Shown here: one piece after another, positions 13,972 to 22,095 of the stretch
How positions within the stretch are numbered: position 1 is the stretch's first letter
Layout of the letters: each line of letters starts with the position of its first letter
Assembly: GCA_001785615.1 (NCBI GenBank)
Contig: MFUG01000007.1
Location: forward strand, 1 to 35,932
DNA length: 35,932 nt
Direction of reading: 5' to 3'
Source: Candidatus Nomurabacteria bacterium RIFCSPHIGHO2_02_FULL_42_19
GTDB lineage: Bacteria; Patescibacteriota; Minisyncoccia; Phycocordibacterales; UBA9973
Notes under the pieces: model-generated
Told to the model about the DNA's origin: nothing
Seen by the model: the letters and a program-made list of their open reading frames with translations, nothing else
Database searches by the model: none
Made by a program: the position numbers and the translations under genes

Positions 13972-14121
13972 ATGAGTAAACGAGGAAGGGAGTACTTCAA
14001 AGACGGGACGCCGATGCTGACGCCGTTCGAGACGTTCATGGTTTGGGGTTCTCTGGTGGCGGGTATAGTAGTGTTCTTGATCAAGCACTACCGACCAGAG
14101 TGGCTTCCGTTTCATTTTTAG
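13972..14121 (+). CDS. Tiny single-pass membrane protein, GC-rich island 2
   Basis: The 49-residue product starts MSKRGREYFKDGTPMLTPF, has one hydrophobic segment (about residues 22-37, FMVWGSLVAGIVVFLI) and ends RPEWLPFHF. The start is set by CAGGAGGG 5 nt upstream and by the conserved hairpin ahead of it. No homologue is recognised. Its layout (charged head, one helix, short aromatic tail) is like its neighbours, which suggests components of one small membrane assembly; that is inference. Confidence 0.6.
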   Translation: MSKRGREYFKDGTPMLTPFETFMVWGSLVAGIVVFLIKHYRPEWLPFHF

Positions 14122-14131
14122 CCATCCCCGC

Positions 14132-14149
14132 GCTCGGCGGTTCCCGAGC
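14132..14149 (+). promoter_or_regulatory. Conserved intercistronic hairpin, copy 3, with Shine-Dalgarno site
   Basis: GCTCGG-cggttc-CCGAGC is preceded by CCCGC; AAAAAGGAGGGG follows before the ATG at 14170. Confidence 0.7.
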
Positions 14150-14169
14150 ACATCAAAAAGGAGGGGCCG

Positions 14170-14271
14170 ATGGCCCAACCGAAACGGTCGCCGCCCTGGA
14201 AGGACGACGGCCGATTTCAATTTTTGCCCTATCTTTTTGTCCAATTTTTTGCTATATGGAGTACCATATAG
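14170..14271 (+). CDS. Possible 33-codon ORF at the right edge of island 2
   Basis: The frame starts MAQPKRSPPWKDDGR behind AAGGAGGGG and the third conserved hairpin. After about 15 codons the base composition turns sharply AT-rich (FQFLPYLFVQFFAIW) and the frame stops inside a 9-bp-arm palindrome at 14251-14272. The upstream signals are convincing, but the gene may be cut short where GC-rich DNA meets host DNA. Confidence 0.4.
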   Translation: MAQPKRSPPWKDDGRFQFLPYLFVQFFAIWSTI

Positions 14272-14272
14272 C
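14251..14272. terminator. Palindrome at the end of island 2
   Basis: GCTATATGG-agta-CCATATAGC is a perfect 9-bp hairpin. No U-tract follows, so its role as a terminator is uncertain. Confidence 0.4.
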
Positions 14273-14308
14273 ATCGGCATTCGGACAAACTAAAAGCAAA
14301 AAAAGCTT

Positions 14309-14337
14309 TTGATTTGCTCCTCATTTGATGCTATAAT
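14309..14337 (+). promoter_or_regulatory. Promoter TTGATT-17 nt-TATAAT, leaderless arrangement
   Basis: TATAAT ends 7 nt before the ATG at 14345 and has a -35-like TTGATT at ideal spacing, the best-formed leaderless promoter in the window together with 29883-29909. Confidence 0.75.
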
Positions 14338-14344
14338 TAATAGA

Positions 14345-14971
14345 ATGATAATCACATATTTCGGCAAGCAGTTTTTCAAGATTGGCCAAGGGGAAATGGT
14401 TCTGGCCTTCAACCCTGTCAGCAAAAGCTCGAAGTCCGGTGTTTCCGCGCACTTCGGTGCGGACATTGCTCTTGTCACCACTAATCATCCTGACTACAAT
14501 GGAGTGGAGCAGTTAAGTCGTGGCGAGCGGACACCTTTCACTATTACTGGTCCCGGGGACTATGAAATCAAGGAAATTTTTATTAAGGGTGTGATTTCGG
14601 AGGCGAAAATTGCTGACAAGAAATATATAAACACCATATACTCTCTTTCGGTGGATAATATTAATATTGCATTTTTGGGCGCGCTGTCGGATCCAGAAAT
14701 TTCCAAAGAGGCCCGTGAGGAGATAGACGGTCCGGATATACTTTTTGTCCCCGTAGGAGGAAAGGGGCTACTGGATGCCAAGGCCTCCGCCAAACTCGCT
14801 TCAACCCTGGAGCCGAAAATAATTATCCCGATGGACTACGAAGACGCTTCGCTGAAAGCATTCCTCAAGGAACTGGGAGAAGAAAAGGCCGAGGTGTCCG
14901 AGAAGCTTACGCTTAAGCGTAAAGATATAGAAGGGAAAGAGGGAGAGGTGGTCGTGCTGAACAAATTATAA
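14345..14971 (+). CDS. Metallo-beta-lactamase-fold protein
   Basis: The 208-residue product resembles the UlaG-like / Lactamase_B_3 group: MIITYFGKQFFKIGQGEMVLAF start, ADIALVTTNHPDYNG where the HxHxDH metal motif would lie, TITGPGDYEIKEIFIKG, INIAFLGALSDPE, ILFVPVGGKGLLDAKASAKLA and IIIPMDYED. Only part of the usual metal ligands is visible (H in NHPDYN), so hydrolase activity is uncertain. I recall such proteins as common in Patescibacteria. The start was moved downstream from 14309 because TATAAT lies between. It may be co-transcribed with nothing; the next gene has its own -10. Confidence 0.75.
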   Translation: MIITYFGKQFFKIGQGEMVLAFNPVSKSSKSGVSAHFGADIALVTTNHPDYNGVEQLSRGERTPFTITGPGDYEIKEIFIKGVISEAKIADKKYINTIYSLSVDNINIAFLGALSDPEISKEAREEIDGPDILFVPVGGKGLLDAKASAKLASTLEPKIIIPMDYEDASLKAFLKELGEEKAEVSEKLTLKRKDIEGKEGEVVVLNKL

Positions 14972-14990
14972 ATTACGAATTAATAATATT

Positions 14991-15018
14991 ATGACCCATT
15001 CGATAAACTCAGGGTCAT
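14991..15018. repeat. Hairpin ATGACCC/GGGTCAT, REP-like
   Basis: ATGACCC and GGGTCAT flank ATTCGATAAACTCA. The sequence recalls the widely dispersed CCTGAG...TTCGA..GG type of palindromic repeat. A related string lies inside murC near 9643. Confidence 0.45.
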
Positions 15019-15023
15019 GGTGA

Positions 15024-15029
15024 TACAAT
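15024..15029 (+). promoter_or_regulatory. -10 box TACAAT, leaderless arrangement
   Basis: TACAAT is followed by AGAATC and the ATG at 15036. Confidence 0.65.
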
Positions 15030-15035
15030 AGAATC

Positions 15036-15290
15036 ATGAGAAAAATAATTCATCGCCTACGAAGACAACCGGAACATATTCGCACCTACGTTTTACATGC
15101 GCTTACTATCGTCGCCGGAGTCATCCTTTTTTCTCTTTGGGTTTATTCTTTAGGCACGGATTTAACCGCGAAAGATACTCAAGCAGAATTAAAAAATGAT
15201 TTACAGCCGTTTTCCGCCCTGAAAGATAATTTAATTGGCGGTTATAATAGTATTATAGGTCAAGAAGCAGCGCCAGCGGCCGCTTATTAA
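15036..15290 (+). CDS. Small single-pass membrane protein preceding gyrA
   Basis: The 84-residue product starts MRKIIHRLRRQPEHIRTYVLH, a basic cytoplasmic head, followed by one hydrophobic helix at about residues 23-43 (ALTIVAGVILFSLWVYSLG) and a polar tail ending PAAAY. I know similar 'RRQPE-hydrophobic helix-WxYSLG' proteins from Patescibacteria, without function. It lies 6 nt before gyrA with no ribosome site and is probably co-transcribed with it from the leaderless promoter at 15024. Confidence 0.65.
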   Translation: MRKIIHRLRRQPEHIRTYVLHALTIVAGVILFSLWVYSLGTDLTAKDTQAELKNDLQPFSALKDNLIGGYNSIIGQEAAPAAAY

Positions 15291-15296
15291 TTTTTT

Positions 15297-17756
15297 ATGG
15301 CCAAGGATTCTGTAAAGTCAAGCGAGGAGAAAAAAGGGGACACTATCAATCCGGTTGACATTGTGACCGAGATGAAAGAATCGTACCTGGCTTACGCCAT
15401 GTCGGTTATTACTTCGCGCGCCTTGCCGGATGTGCGAGACGGGCTGAAGCCAGTGCATCGGAGAATTCTTTTTGCCATGCATGAAATGGGATTAACGGCT
15501 TCCGCGCGTTTCAGAAAGTCCGCGGCGGTAGTCGGAGACGTGCTCGGTAAGTACCATCCGCATGGCGACGTGGCTGTTTATGATTCTATGGTTGGCATGG
15601 CGCAGGAATTTTCCTATCGCTATCCTTTTATTTTAGGTCAAGGGAACTTCGGCTCGATAGACGGCGACAATGCGGCCGCCATGCGTTATACCGAAGCGAA
15701 AATGTCCAGAATTTCGAGCGAACTTCTGCGCGATTTAGAAAAAGAAACAGTGGATTTTCGCCCGAATTATGACCAAACCCGCAAAGAACCAACGGTCTTT
15801 CCTTCAGCTGTGCCGGCGCTCCTCTTGAACGGTACGCTCGGCATTGCAGTGGGCATGGCGACCAATATACCCTCGCACAATTTGGCGGAGGTTTTGGACG
15901 CGACAAATTATTTAATTGAAAATGATGACGCTACCACCGAGGACTTGATGCAATTTATCAAAGGCCCGGACTTTCCTACCGGCGGCATTGCCTACGGGTC
16001 AAAAGATATGTTGCACGCGTATTCATCGGGGCGGGGCGGAGTGGTCTGCCGAGGCGAAGCCGAAATAGTAGAAGATAAAAACGGCAACCCGCAGATTGTC
16101 ATCACTTCCATTCCTTTTCGGGTAAACAAGTCCAACTTAATAATGGCTATTGCCGAACTGGTGCAGGGAAAAAAGCTTGAGGGCATCAAGGGCTTACGCG
16201 ATGAATCCACCAAAGACATTCGGATTGTCATTGACCTTAAAAATTCAGCCCACCCGGAGAAAGTTCTTAACTATATTTACAAAAATACTCAACTTGAATC
16301 AAATTTCAATTTCAATATCGTGGCTCTGGTTGACGGAGTGCCGCAGACGCTCTCGCTCCAGTCCATTCTCACTGAATTTATTTCTCACCGCAGGGAAGTG
16401 GTAAAGAGGAGAAGCGCTTATGATCTCCGTCGAGCGGAAGAGCGGGAGCATATTCTGCTTGGCTTGAAGCGTGCGCTGGATAAAATAGATAAAGTAATCA
16501 GCGTTATCCGGGCCTCTAAAAATTCTCTGCTCGCCAAACTTGCTCTAATGAAAGAATTCAAATTCTCTGACTTGCAAGCGGCGGCCATTCTAGAAATGAA
16601 ACTAGCAAAGCTCGCAGGCCTGGAGAGAAAAGCCGTGGAGGACGAATTAGCCGAGAAGCAAAAGTTCATTGCGGACATGAAGGACCTATTAGCCAGCCCA
16701 AAAAAAATATTGAAGACCATCGCGGATGAACTGAAAGAAATTCGGGAGAAATATGCGGATGAACGTCGCACTAAGATAGTCAAAGGCGGGGTAAAAGAAA
16801 TCTCCGATGAAGACCTAGTGCCAGAAAAGGAGACAATGCTGGTCTTAACAGCCGGTGGCTATGTGAAATGCACCGATCCATCAGAGTACCGTGCGCAGAA
16901 GAGAGGGGGAGTCGGCGTGGTGGACCTAGAGACCAAAGAAGAGGACTTCGTAACCATGCTTATTTCCGGCTCTACCCACAGCAATTTGCTTTTCTTTACC
17001 AACCTCGGCAAGGTGTATCAAATGAAAATGTACGACATTCCGGAAGGACGCCGCGCCACTAAAGGCAAGTCCCTGATGAATTTCCTGGCCTTAGGGGCGG
17101 AGGAAAAAGTTACTTCTATTTTAGCCATGCCCAAGGAAAAAGATCAGTCCGCATCATCCTTGATGTTGGTAACCAAAAACGGGGTGGCTAAAAAAATGGG
17201 CAGTGCCAGCTTCAAAGACGTGCGCCGAAGCGGCATCATTGCCATTCGTTTGGATAAAGACGATAAACTTGCCTCTGCGCTTCTGGTAGAAAAGGGCGAT
17301 GAAGTTATGATTGCCACCGCCCTAGGGCAGTCCATTCGGTTCAAAGAGTCCGATGTTCGGGAAATGGGCAGAACAGCCGGCGGCGTGACCGGCATTCGGC
17401 TCGCTAAAGGGGATGAAGTAATCGGCGTGGATGTAGTCAAGAAAGAAAATACTGCGGGGGCATTTCTGACCATGAGCGCGAATGGTTTCGGCAAGAAAAC
17501 ATCTCTTAAGGAATATAAAGTTCAGAAACGCGGTGGCTCCGGCGTGAAGACCGCCAAGGTTACTTCCAAGACCGGCAAACTTATTGTGGCTAAGGCGCTC
17601 TCGGGGCAAGAGCAAGAACTAATTGCGATGTCCAAGAAAGGCCAGGTCATCCGTACTGCGCTCAAAGATATATCAAGCTTGGGCCGGCAGACACAAGGCG
17701 TGACAGTCATGCGCCTCCACTCTGGCGACGGCATCGCTTCGCTCGCCTGTATCTAA
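15297..17756 (+). CDS. gyrA: DNA gyrase subunit A
   Basis: GyrA is the DNA-cutting subunit of gyrase. The 819 residues are normal length. The N-terminal part has [20 protein letters not shown] and [17 protein letters not shown], then [17 protein letters not shown], and MRYTEAKMS with the catalytic Tyr (about residue 127). The [16 protein letters not shown] helix and a coiled-coil gate region follow. The C-terminal beta-pinwheel repeats carry QKRGGSG at about residue 743, the GyrA box that distinguishes gyrase from topoisomerase IV. gyrB is not in the window. The start follows ATTTTTT with no Shine-Dalgarno site. Confidence 0.95.
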   Translation: MAKDSVKSSEEKKGDTINPVDIVTEMKESYLAYAMSVITSRALPDVRDGLKPVHRRILFAMHEMGLTASARFRKSAAVVGDVLGKYHPHGDVAVYDSMVGMAQEFSYRYPFILGQGNFGSIDGDNAAAMRYTEAKMSRISSELLRDLEKETVDFRPNYDQTRKEPTVFPSAVPALLLNGTLGIAVGMATNIPSHNLAEVLDATNYLIENDDATTEDLMQFIKGPDFPTGGIAYGSKDMLHAYSSGRGGVVCRGEAEIVEDKNGNPQIVITSIPFRVNKSNLIMAIAELVQGKKLEGIKGLRDESTKDIRIVIDLKNSAHPEKVLNYIYKNTQLESNFNFNIVALVDGVPQTLSLQSILTEFISHRREVVKRRSAYDLRRAEEREHILLGLKRALDKIDKVISVIRASKNSLLAKLALMKEFKFSDLQAAAILEMKLAKLAGLERKAVEDELAEKQKFIADMKDLLASPKKILKTIADELKEIREKYADERRTKIVKGGVKEISDEDLVPEKETMLVLTAGGYVKCTDPSEYRAQKRGGVGVVDLETKEEDFVTMLISGSTHSNLLFFTNLGKVYQMKMYDIPEGRRATKGKSLMNFLALGAEEKVTSILAMPKEKDQSASSLMLVTKNGVAKKMGSASFKDVRRSGIIAIRLDKDDKLASALLVEKGDEVMIATALGQSIRFKESDVREMGRTAGGVTGIRLAKGDEVIGVDVVKKENTAGAFLTMSANGFGKKTSLKEYKVQKRGGSGVKTAKVTSKTGKLIVAKALSGQEQELIAMSKKGQVIRTALKDISSLGRQTQGVTVMRLHSGDGIASLACI

Positions 17757-17774
17757 AATTTGTTAATTTAATGC

Positions 17775-17780
17775 TACAAT
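17775..17780 (+). promoter_or_regulatory. -10 box TACAAT, leaderless arrangement
   Basis: TACAAT is followed by TAAAGC and the ATG at 17787. No good -35 is seen. Confidence 0.6.
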
Positions 17781-17786
17781 TAAAGC

Positions 17787-18302
17787 ATGTTTGCTAATCC
17801 AGTAAAAATTTTAAGAATGTTTGGACTGCAGGAAAACGCCGTGGTGGCGGACCTCGGAGCGGGAACCGGATTTTATGCTGTAGCGGCGGGCGAGATGGTG
17901 CCTAAAGGCAAGGTCTATGCAGTGGAAGTGCAGAAGGACTTTTTACCGACTATTAAAAACAAGGCCAGAGAGGCGGGCCTAAATAACGTAGAGGCCCTCT
18001 GGGGCGACGTTGAAAAAATTGGCGGCACTAAAATAGGGGATAATATTGTGGACGCGGTTATCGCCTCCAATATTTTTTTTCAAGTTGAAGATAAGGATAA
18101 ATTTATTGAGGAAACAAAAAGAATATTAAAGCCGGGCGGCCGGGTGCTTTTTATTGACTGGGTTCTATCCCCGGCGGTGCAACAGAAGGCAATCGTTCCC
18201 CAAAGTAAAGCGCGCGAGATGTTTGAGCGGAAGGGCTTTACTTACGAGAAAGATATTGAGGCGGGGGCGCATCATTATGGTATGATATTAAAGAAGACAT
18301 GA
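17787..18302 (+). CDS. Class I SAM-dependent methyltransferase
   Basis: The 171-residue product is a minimal Rossmann methyltransferase. Motif I is VVADLGAGTGFYAV (about residues 19-32), motif II has VYAVEVQKDFL, followed by VEALWGDVEKI and DAVIASNIFFQV (motif IV), then RILKPGGRVLFIDW. It is close to the UbiE/COQ5-like or rRNA adenine-type small methyltransferases, but the substrate cannot be read from the sequence. The stop overlaps the next start (ATGA), so it is coupled with the solute-binding protein, whose function gives no obvious link. Confidence 0.85.
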   Translation: MFANPVKILRMFGLQENAVVADLGAGTGFYAVAAGEMVPKGKVYAVEVQKDFLPTIKNKAREAGLNNVEALWGDVEKIGGTKIGDNIVDAVIASNIFFQVEDKDKFIEETKRILKPGGRVLFIDWVLSPAVQQKAIVPQSKAREMFERKGFTYEKDIEAGAHHYGMILKKT

Positions 18303-19582
18303 AAGACAATTTTCAAATTATCTTTTTAGTCGTATTTATTTTTGCCGCGATAGTTGGCATTTTGGTCTTTTCCGGGGCGATACCGCTCGGTGGCGACGAG
18401 GACGGACAGGGTATCGGTACTGTATTTCTATGGGGAACAGTAAAAAGTCAAACCATTATACCTCTACTTGAAGAGTTTAACGCTACCAATGAGAACTTTG
18501 TCGTTGCCTATGTAGAAAAAAATGAAGAAACCTTTGACCAAGATTTATTAGAGGCGCTAGCGACCGGACAGGGGCCGGACATGTTTTTCTTGCCGAATGA
18601 TTTAGCTTTTCATTACGCCAACAAGATTTTCACCATCCCCTACGATAGCTATCCCTTGGCCCCTTTCAAAAAGAATTTTGCCGGCGCCGGAGAAGTATTT
18701 CTAACCTCCCGGGGGATATTGGCCTTTCCGCTTACCATAGACCCATTGGTCCTGTACTATAACCGAAGCATCCTGGATGCCAATAATGTTGTCTTTCCCC
18801 CCACGGACTGGGATGAATTTACAAATCAGGTTTCACTTTTAACAAAAAAGGACGATTCAGATAAAATAACAAAAAGCGGAATAGCTCTGGGACACTTTTC
18901 CAATGTCACTCATGCCAAGGACATCCTGGCCACTCTCTTTATGCAGACGGGAGATCAAATTGTAGTTGAAAAGAACGGGTCCTTCATTTCCGTTTTGAAT
19001 AAAAATAATACTCTCTCCCCGGTCTTGCAATTTTATACCGACTTTGCCGACCCCCTGAAGACCGTTTATTCCTGGAATAAGTCATTTACTAACTCGCATG
19101 ATTTTTTCAGCACCAACAACTTGGCATTCTATTTTGGGTTTGCCAGCGAGCTCTCGTCTCTAGTTAATAAAAATCCTAACCAGAACTTTCAAGTAGCGCC
19201 GGTGCCGCAAATAAAGAATGCGCCTTTTAAGTTAACGGGGGCAAAGGTGACGGGCATCGCCCTCTCCTCTTTTTCCAAAAATTTTACCACCGCTTTTATC
19301 GCGGCCTCCCAAATGGCCACCGGGGACTTTGCAAAAAAGTTAGCGAATGTCCTGGGGGTGGCGCCGGCCCGCCGGGATTTATTGGCGCAAGTTCCAAAAG
19401 ACGCGTATTCTCCGACTTTTTACGCTTCCGCGCTTTATGCGAGGAGCTGGCTGGACCCATCGCCTGAAGACACCGACAATATTTTCCGCACAATGGTGGA
19501 CTCGGTTCTTTCCAACAACATGATTCCTATCAATGCAGTTAGGGATGCCGGCGCCAAGCTCAGTTTGTTATTACTTAGATAA
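18299..19582 (+). CDS. Extracellular solute-binding protein (family 1-like), membrane anchored
   Basis: The 427 residues start with an N-terminal hydrophobic anchor (about residues 6-28, IIFLVVFIFAAIVGILVFSG) without a lipobox Cys. The rest follows the ABC sugar-binding pattern: VFLWGTVKSQTIIPLLEEFN, a GQGPDMFFLPND loop, VLYYNRSILDANNVVFPPTDWDEF and a late AFIAASQMATGDF helix. No permease or ATPase genes lie nearby, so its partner is unknown. It sits directly upstream of the pilin-like array and overlaps the methyltransferase by 4 nt. A role in surface binding rather than transport is possible. Confidence 0.8.
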   Translation: MKDNFQIIFLVVFIFAAIVGILVFSGAIPLGGDEDGQGIGTVFLWGTVKSQTIIPLLEEFNATNENFVVAYVEKNEETFDQDLLEALATGQGPDMFFLPNDLAFHYANKIFTIPYDSYPLAPFKKNFAGAGEVFLTSRGILAFPLTIDPLVLYYNRSILDANNVVFPPTDWDEFTNQVSLLTKKDDSDKITKSGIALGHFSNVTHAKDILATLFMQTGDQIVVEKNGSFISVLNKNNTLSPVLQFYTDFADPLKTVYSWNKSFTNSHDFFSTNNLAFYFGFASELSSLVNKNPNQNFQVAPVPQIKNAPFKLTGAKVTGIALSSFSKNFTTAFIAASQMATGDFAKKLANVLGVAPARRDLLAQVPKDAYSPTFYASALYARSWLDPSPEDTDNIFRTMVDSVLSNNMIPINAVRDAGAKLSLLLLR

Positions 19583-19585
19583 ATT

Positions 19586-19600
19586 TCCGCCAGAGGCGGA
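19586..19600. repeat. Hairpin TCCGCC/GGCGGA before the pilin array
   Basis: TCCGCC-aga-GGCGGA occupies the position 5 nt before the ATG at 19605, where a ribosome site would normally be. Confidence 0.45.
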
Positions 19601-19604
19601 CAAT

Positions 19605-20039
19605 ATGAAAAAAACAACAAAATTTCTAATCTTTCTTTTCATTCTAGCGATGCTGATGATGCCTGTTTTATCTTTTGCCCAACCTCAAGCCGTTCCGCTG
19701 TCCGGCTCCTTGATTCCCTGTGGCACATCTCTTAATCCAGCTATCGGTTCGCGCGCCAGCGATCACCCCTGTAAATTTGAGGATTTTATAACCCTTATAA
19801 ATAATGTAATTAAATTTGCTCTTTTTTATCTGGCCTTACCCATTGCCGCTATCATGTTCGCCTATGCCGGATTCAAGCTTGTTACTTCTGGGGGAAGTAC
19901 GGAGGCCAGAAGTAGCGCGAAAAATATCTTTACCAATGCCGCCATCGGCCTGGTTCTGGCCGCTGGCGCCTGGCTTATAGTGAAGACCCTTTTATCAATT
20001 TTAAGCTCTCCTGGGGCTTGGACTTGGATTGGTTTTTAA
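19605..20039 (+). CDS. TrbC/VirB2-like pilin protein 1
   Basis: The 144-residue product begins MKKTTKFLIFLFILAMLMM with a signal peptide ending near LSFAQP. A Cys-containing stretch (PCGTSL...HPCKFED) follows, then two hydrophobic helices (about residues 66-92 and 110-130) separated by KLVTSGGSTEARSSAKNIF. Two helices after a long signal peptide match VirB2/TrbC-type pilins of type IV secretion systems, in particular the CPR 'T4SS pilin' group. This first copy is the most divergent of the array. It starts 22 nt after the solute-binding gene; no ribosome site, only a GC hairpin. No VirB4 ATPase or channel gene is in the window. Confidence 0.75.
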   Translation: MKKTTKFLIFLFILAMLMMPVLSFAQPQAVPLSGSLIPCGTSLNPAIGSRASDHPCKFEDFITLINNVIKFALFYLALPIAAIMFAYAGFKLVTSGGSTEARSSAKNIFTNAAIGLVLAAGAWLIVKTLLSILSSPGAWTWIGF

Positions 20040-20046
20040 GATGAGG

Positions 20047-20052
20047 TATAAT
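20047..20052 (+). promoter_or_regulatory. -10 box TATAAT, leaderless arrangement
   Basis: TATAAT is followed by TAATACA and the ATG at 20060. Confidence 0.65.
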
Positions 20053-20059
20053 TAATACA

Positions 20060-20437
20060 ATGAAATTTATAAAAAAATACGCATACGGATTGATTTTGAC
20101 AACTTTTATTGTATTTTTGCCAGCATTTTCTTTAGGGCAAACAAATGTTCCAGCGCCGTGCGTTCCAACTGGCGGTACAATCTGTAACCCCATCAACTCT
20201 AACACCATCAATGATTTCATCAGGGTCATTTTGGAAGGCGTAATAAAAATCGGCATACCAGTCGTGGCCTTGGCCATAATCTACTGCGGTTTTCTTTTTG
20301 TAAAAGCCAGAGGCAATGCTGAAGAATTAAGCAAAGCCAAAGACGCCCTGCTTTATACCGTTATTGGCGCAGCCGTCCTTCTGGGGTCGTGGGCTCTGGC
20401 CAAGCTTATATCGGAAACCGTGCTCTCACTAAAATAA
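20060..20437 (+). CDS. TrbC/VirB2-like pilin protein 2
   Basis: The 125-residue product has a signal peptide (MKFIKKYAYGLILTTFIVF...AFSLGQ), a short segment with two Cys (PCVPTGGTICNP), a first helix (about residues 52-76, FIRVILEGVIKIGIPVVALAII), the polar turn KARGNAEELSKAKDAL and a second helix (LLYTVIGAAVLLGSWALAKLI). It follows pilin 1 by 20 nt with its own leaderless -10. The Cys pair is shared in position with pilin 1 and could form a disulfide outside the cell. Confidence 0.75.
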   Translation: MKFIKKYAYGLILTTFIVFLPAFSLGQTNVPAPCVPTGGTICNPINSNTINDFIRVILEGVIKIGIPVVALAIIYCGFLFVKARGNAEELSKAKDALLYTVIGAAVLLGSWALAKLISETVLSLK

Positions 20438-20447
20438 TTAATTTTTT

Positions 20448-20840
20448 ATGAAAAAACACATAAAATACATTTTGCTTCCAACTCTCTCATTAACAGCAGT
20501 TCTACCTCTTTTCGCTTCCGCCCAAGGTTTCTTCGGCCCATGTTTCGGATTTAGAGGAATTGACCTTCTACTTTGCAGAATAAGTTATCTTCTTAACTCT
20601 GTTCTCCCGATCCTCTTAGCTTTAGGAGTAGTGTATTTTGTCTGGGGAGTAGTACAATACGTCATAGGGGACAGCGAGGAAGTAAAAGAAAAAGGTAAAA
20701 ACCATATTATCTACGGCATCATCGGTTTAGTTGTCATTATTGGCCTTTGGGGGCTAGTGTATATCGTCGCTAATACTTTCGGCTTAGGAGGTGAACCCGC
20801 CCCTACTTCTTATCAGCTCAGGACTTTGTTGCCTTATTAA
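20448..20840 (+). CDS. TrbC/VirB2-like pilin protein 3
   Basis: The 130-residue product has a signal peptide ending near LFASAQG, a PCFGFRG...LLCR Cys pair, helix 1 (SVLPILLALGVVYFVWGVVQ), the acidic/basic turn IGDSEEVKEKGK, and helix 2 (IIYGIIGLVVIIGLWGLVYI). The tail ends SYQLRTLLPY. A similar YQLRT string occurs in the IPT-domain surface protein at 24326-25036. It starts 10 nt after pilin 2 with no ribosome site. Confidence 0.78.
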   Translation: MKKHIKYILLPTLSLTAVLPLFASAQGFFGPCFGFRGIDLLLCRISYLLNSVLPILLALGVVYFVWGVVQYVIGDSEEVKEKGKNHIIYGIIGLVVIIGLWGLVYIVANTFGLGGEPAPTSYQLRTLLPY

Positions 20841-20865
20841 TTTTATTATAATTAACTTTTTAAAA

Positions 20866-21549
20866 ATGAAAAAACAAATAAAACTATTAGCAAAATTTAT
20901 TCCAATACTATTTTTCATAACTTTTACCCCCTTGCTTACTTTTGCTCAAGGGGCAGTTAATTCAACTAATGCATCTGATATTATAACAAAAATAAGTAAT
21001 CTTCTTGGCGCAGTTCTACCCGTCCTGGTCGCTTTAGGAGTTATCTACTTCGTTTGGGGAGTGGTGCAGTATTTTATAAGAGATAGTGAAGAGGCGAAGG
21101 AAAAAGGAAAAGATCGCATTATTTATGGCATCATCGGTTTGGCTGTAATAATTAGTATTTGGGGGCTTGTATATATTGTCACTGGTACACTAGGTATAGG
21201 TGAGGAGAGTGCTCCAACCAACATTACCAATCTAGTAAATACACCAACAGGTAGCTCTGCTTGCTCCCTCAATCCAAAATTGCAAGGTTTGATGGATTAC
21301 GCTACCTGTATTATCGGTAAGTCGGTAATACCGCTAATCTTTGCCATAGCTACAGTTATGTTTATATGGGGAGCGGTAAATTTCTTTATAATTAATGCCA
21401 ATGAAGAAGAAAAGAGGGCTCAAGGTAAGCAGTTCATGCTCTGGGGTATTATCGCCTTAGCTGTAATGATAAGCGTCTGGGGCTTGGTAAAGATCGTTGG
21501 GGGGACATTTAACCTCGATACAAACTTCCTTCCCCAGGTTAAGCCGTAA
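20866..21549 (+). CDS. Tandem double pilin-like protein 4
   Basis: The 227-residue product has one signal peptide (MKKQIKLLAKFIPILFF...LTFAQG) followed by two complete pilin-like units. Unit 1 has VLPVLVALGVIYFVWGVVQ and the turn DSEEAKEKGKDR. Unit 2, from about residue 136, has KSVIPLIFAIATVMFIWGAV, the turn NANEEEKRAQGKQ and a final WGLVKIVGG. The second unit has a Cys pair (CSLN...TCII). The single signal peptide implies a fused two-domain pilin, a product of internal duplication or gene fusion. A TATAAT lies 13 nt before the ATG, a little far for a leaderless start. Confidence 0.78.
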   Translation: MKKQIKLLAKFIPILFFITFTPLLTFAQGAVNSTNASDIITKISNLLGAVLPVLVALGVIYFVWGVVQYFIRDSEEAKEKGKDRIIYGIIGLAVIISIWGLVYIVTGTLGIGEESAPTNITNLVNTPTGSSACSLNPKLQGLMDYATCIIGKSVIPLIFAIATVMFIWGAVNFFIINANEEEKRAQGKQFMLWGIIALAVMISVWGLVKIVGGTFNLDTNFLPQVKP

Positions 21550-21576
21550 TTGACCTTGCTTTTAGTTATCCTATGG

Positions 21577-21672
21577 TATAATTGGGGGCTGGTTCTTTTA
21601 TGGTATTATTAGATCGGTTATTAGTTTAATTATTATAAGGTCGTTTTAATTATTAGCGTTTAGCAGTAAATT
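21577..21672 (+). promoter_or_regulatory. Promoter and 90-nt leader with a 9-codon uORF before pilin 5
   Basis: TTGCTT-15 nt-TATAAT (21577-21582) predicts a start near 21589. The leader contains ATG GTA TTA TTA GAT CGG TTA TTA GTT TAA at 21600-21629 (MVLLDRLLV), with four TTA leucine codons. No strong terminator-antiterminator pair is visible. The uORF may be chance in AT-rich DNA, but a leader of this length is unusual here. Confidence 0.35.
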
Positions 21673-22065
21673 ATGAAAAAGAAATTAATGATATTGTCGG
21701 GTTTTATTTTAGGCGCTGCGCCTTTGGTCGTATTGGCTCAGTCCCAAACTACGGGTACTTTCGTTGGTTGTAGCGGTGTTGCCTTAGGAACCATCGAAGG
21801 TATGTTGTGTAAGATTGGTGATATTCTAAACCTAGTTACTCCAATTTTGATCGTTTTGGGAGTTATTTACTTTGTCTGGGGAGTTATCACTTACGTTATT
21901 GGTAGTGATGAGGAGGCAAAGAAGGCCGGCAGAGACCGCATGATTTTCGGGATAATCGGCTTGGCCGTTATCATCGGCTTGTGGGGGCTTGTTAAAATGG
22001 TAACCAACACCCTTGGTATTAATACCGGGGTTCAAAACATTACCTATCCAACCATCCCTTACTAG
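21673..22065 (+). CDS. TrbC/VirB2-like pilin protein 5
   Basis: The 130-residue product has a signal peptide ending near VVLAQS, a Cys pair (GCSGV...LCKIGD), helix 1 (LVTPILIVLGVIYFVWGVI), the turn IGSDEEAKKAGRDR, helix 2 (MIFGIIGLAVIIGLWGLV) and a short tail ending TIPY. It is the closest in pattern to pilins 3 and 4. It has its own promoter after a 123-nt gap, so it may be expressed separately from pilins 1-4, for example as an alternative or major subunit. Confidence 0.78.
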   Translation: MKKKLMILSGFILGAAPLVVLAQSQTTGTFVGCSGVALGTIEGMLCKIGDILNLVTPILIVLGVIYFVWGVITYVIGSDEEAKKAGRDRMIFGIIGLAVIIGLWGLVKMVTNTLGINTGVQNITYPTIPY

Positions 22066-22095
22066 TCCTTGAGGGAAGTATTTGCTAAGTAAAAC

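Noticed and set aside
15297-17756. ParC rather than GyrA
   Set aside because: The QKRGGSG GyrA box and a full C-terminal pinwheel favour gyrase.
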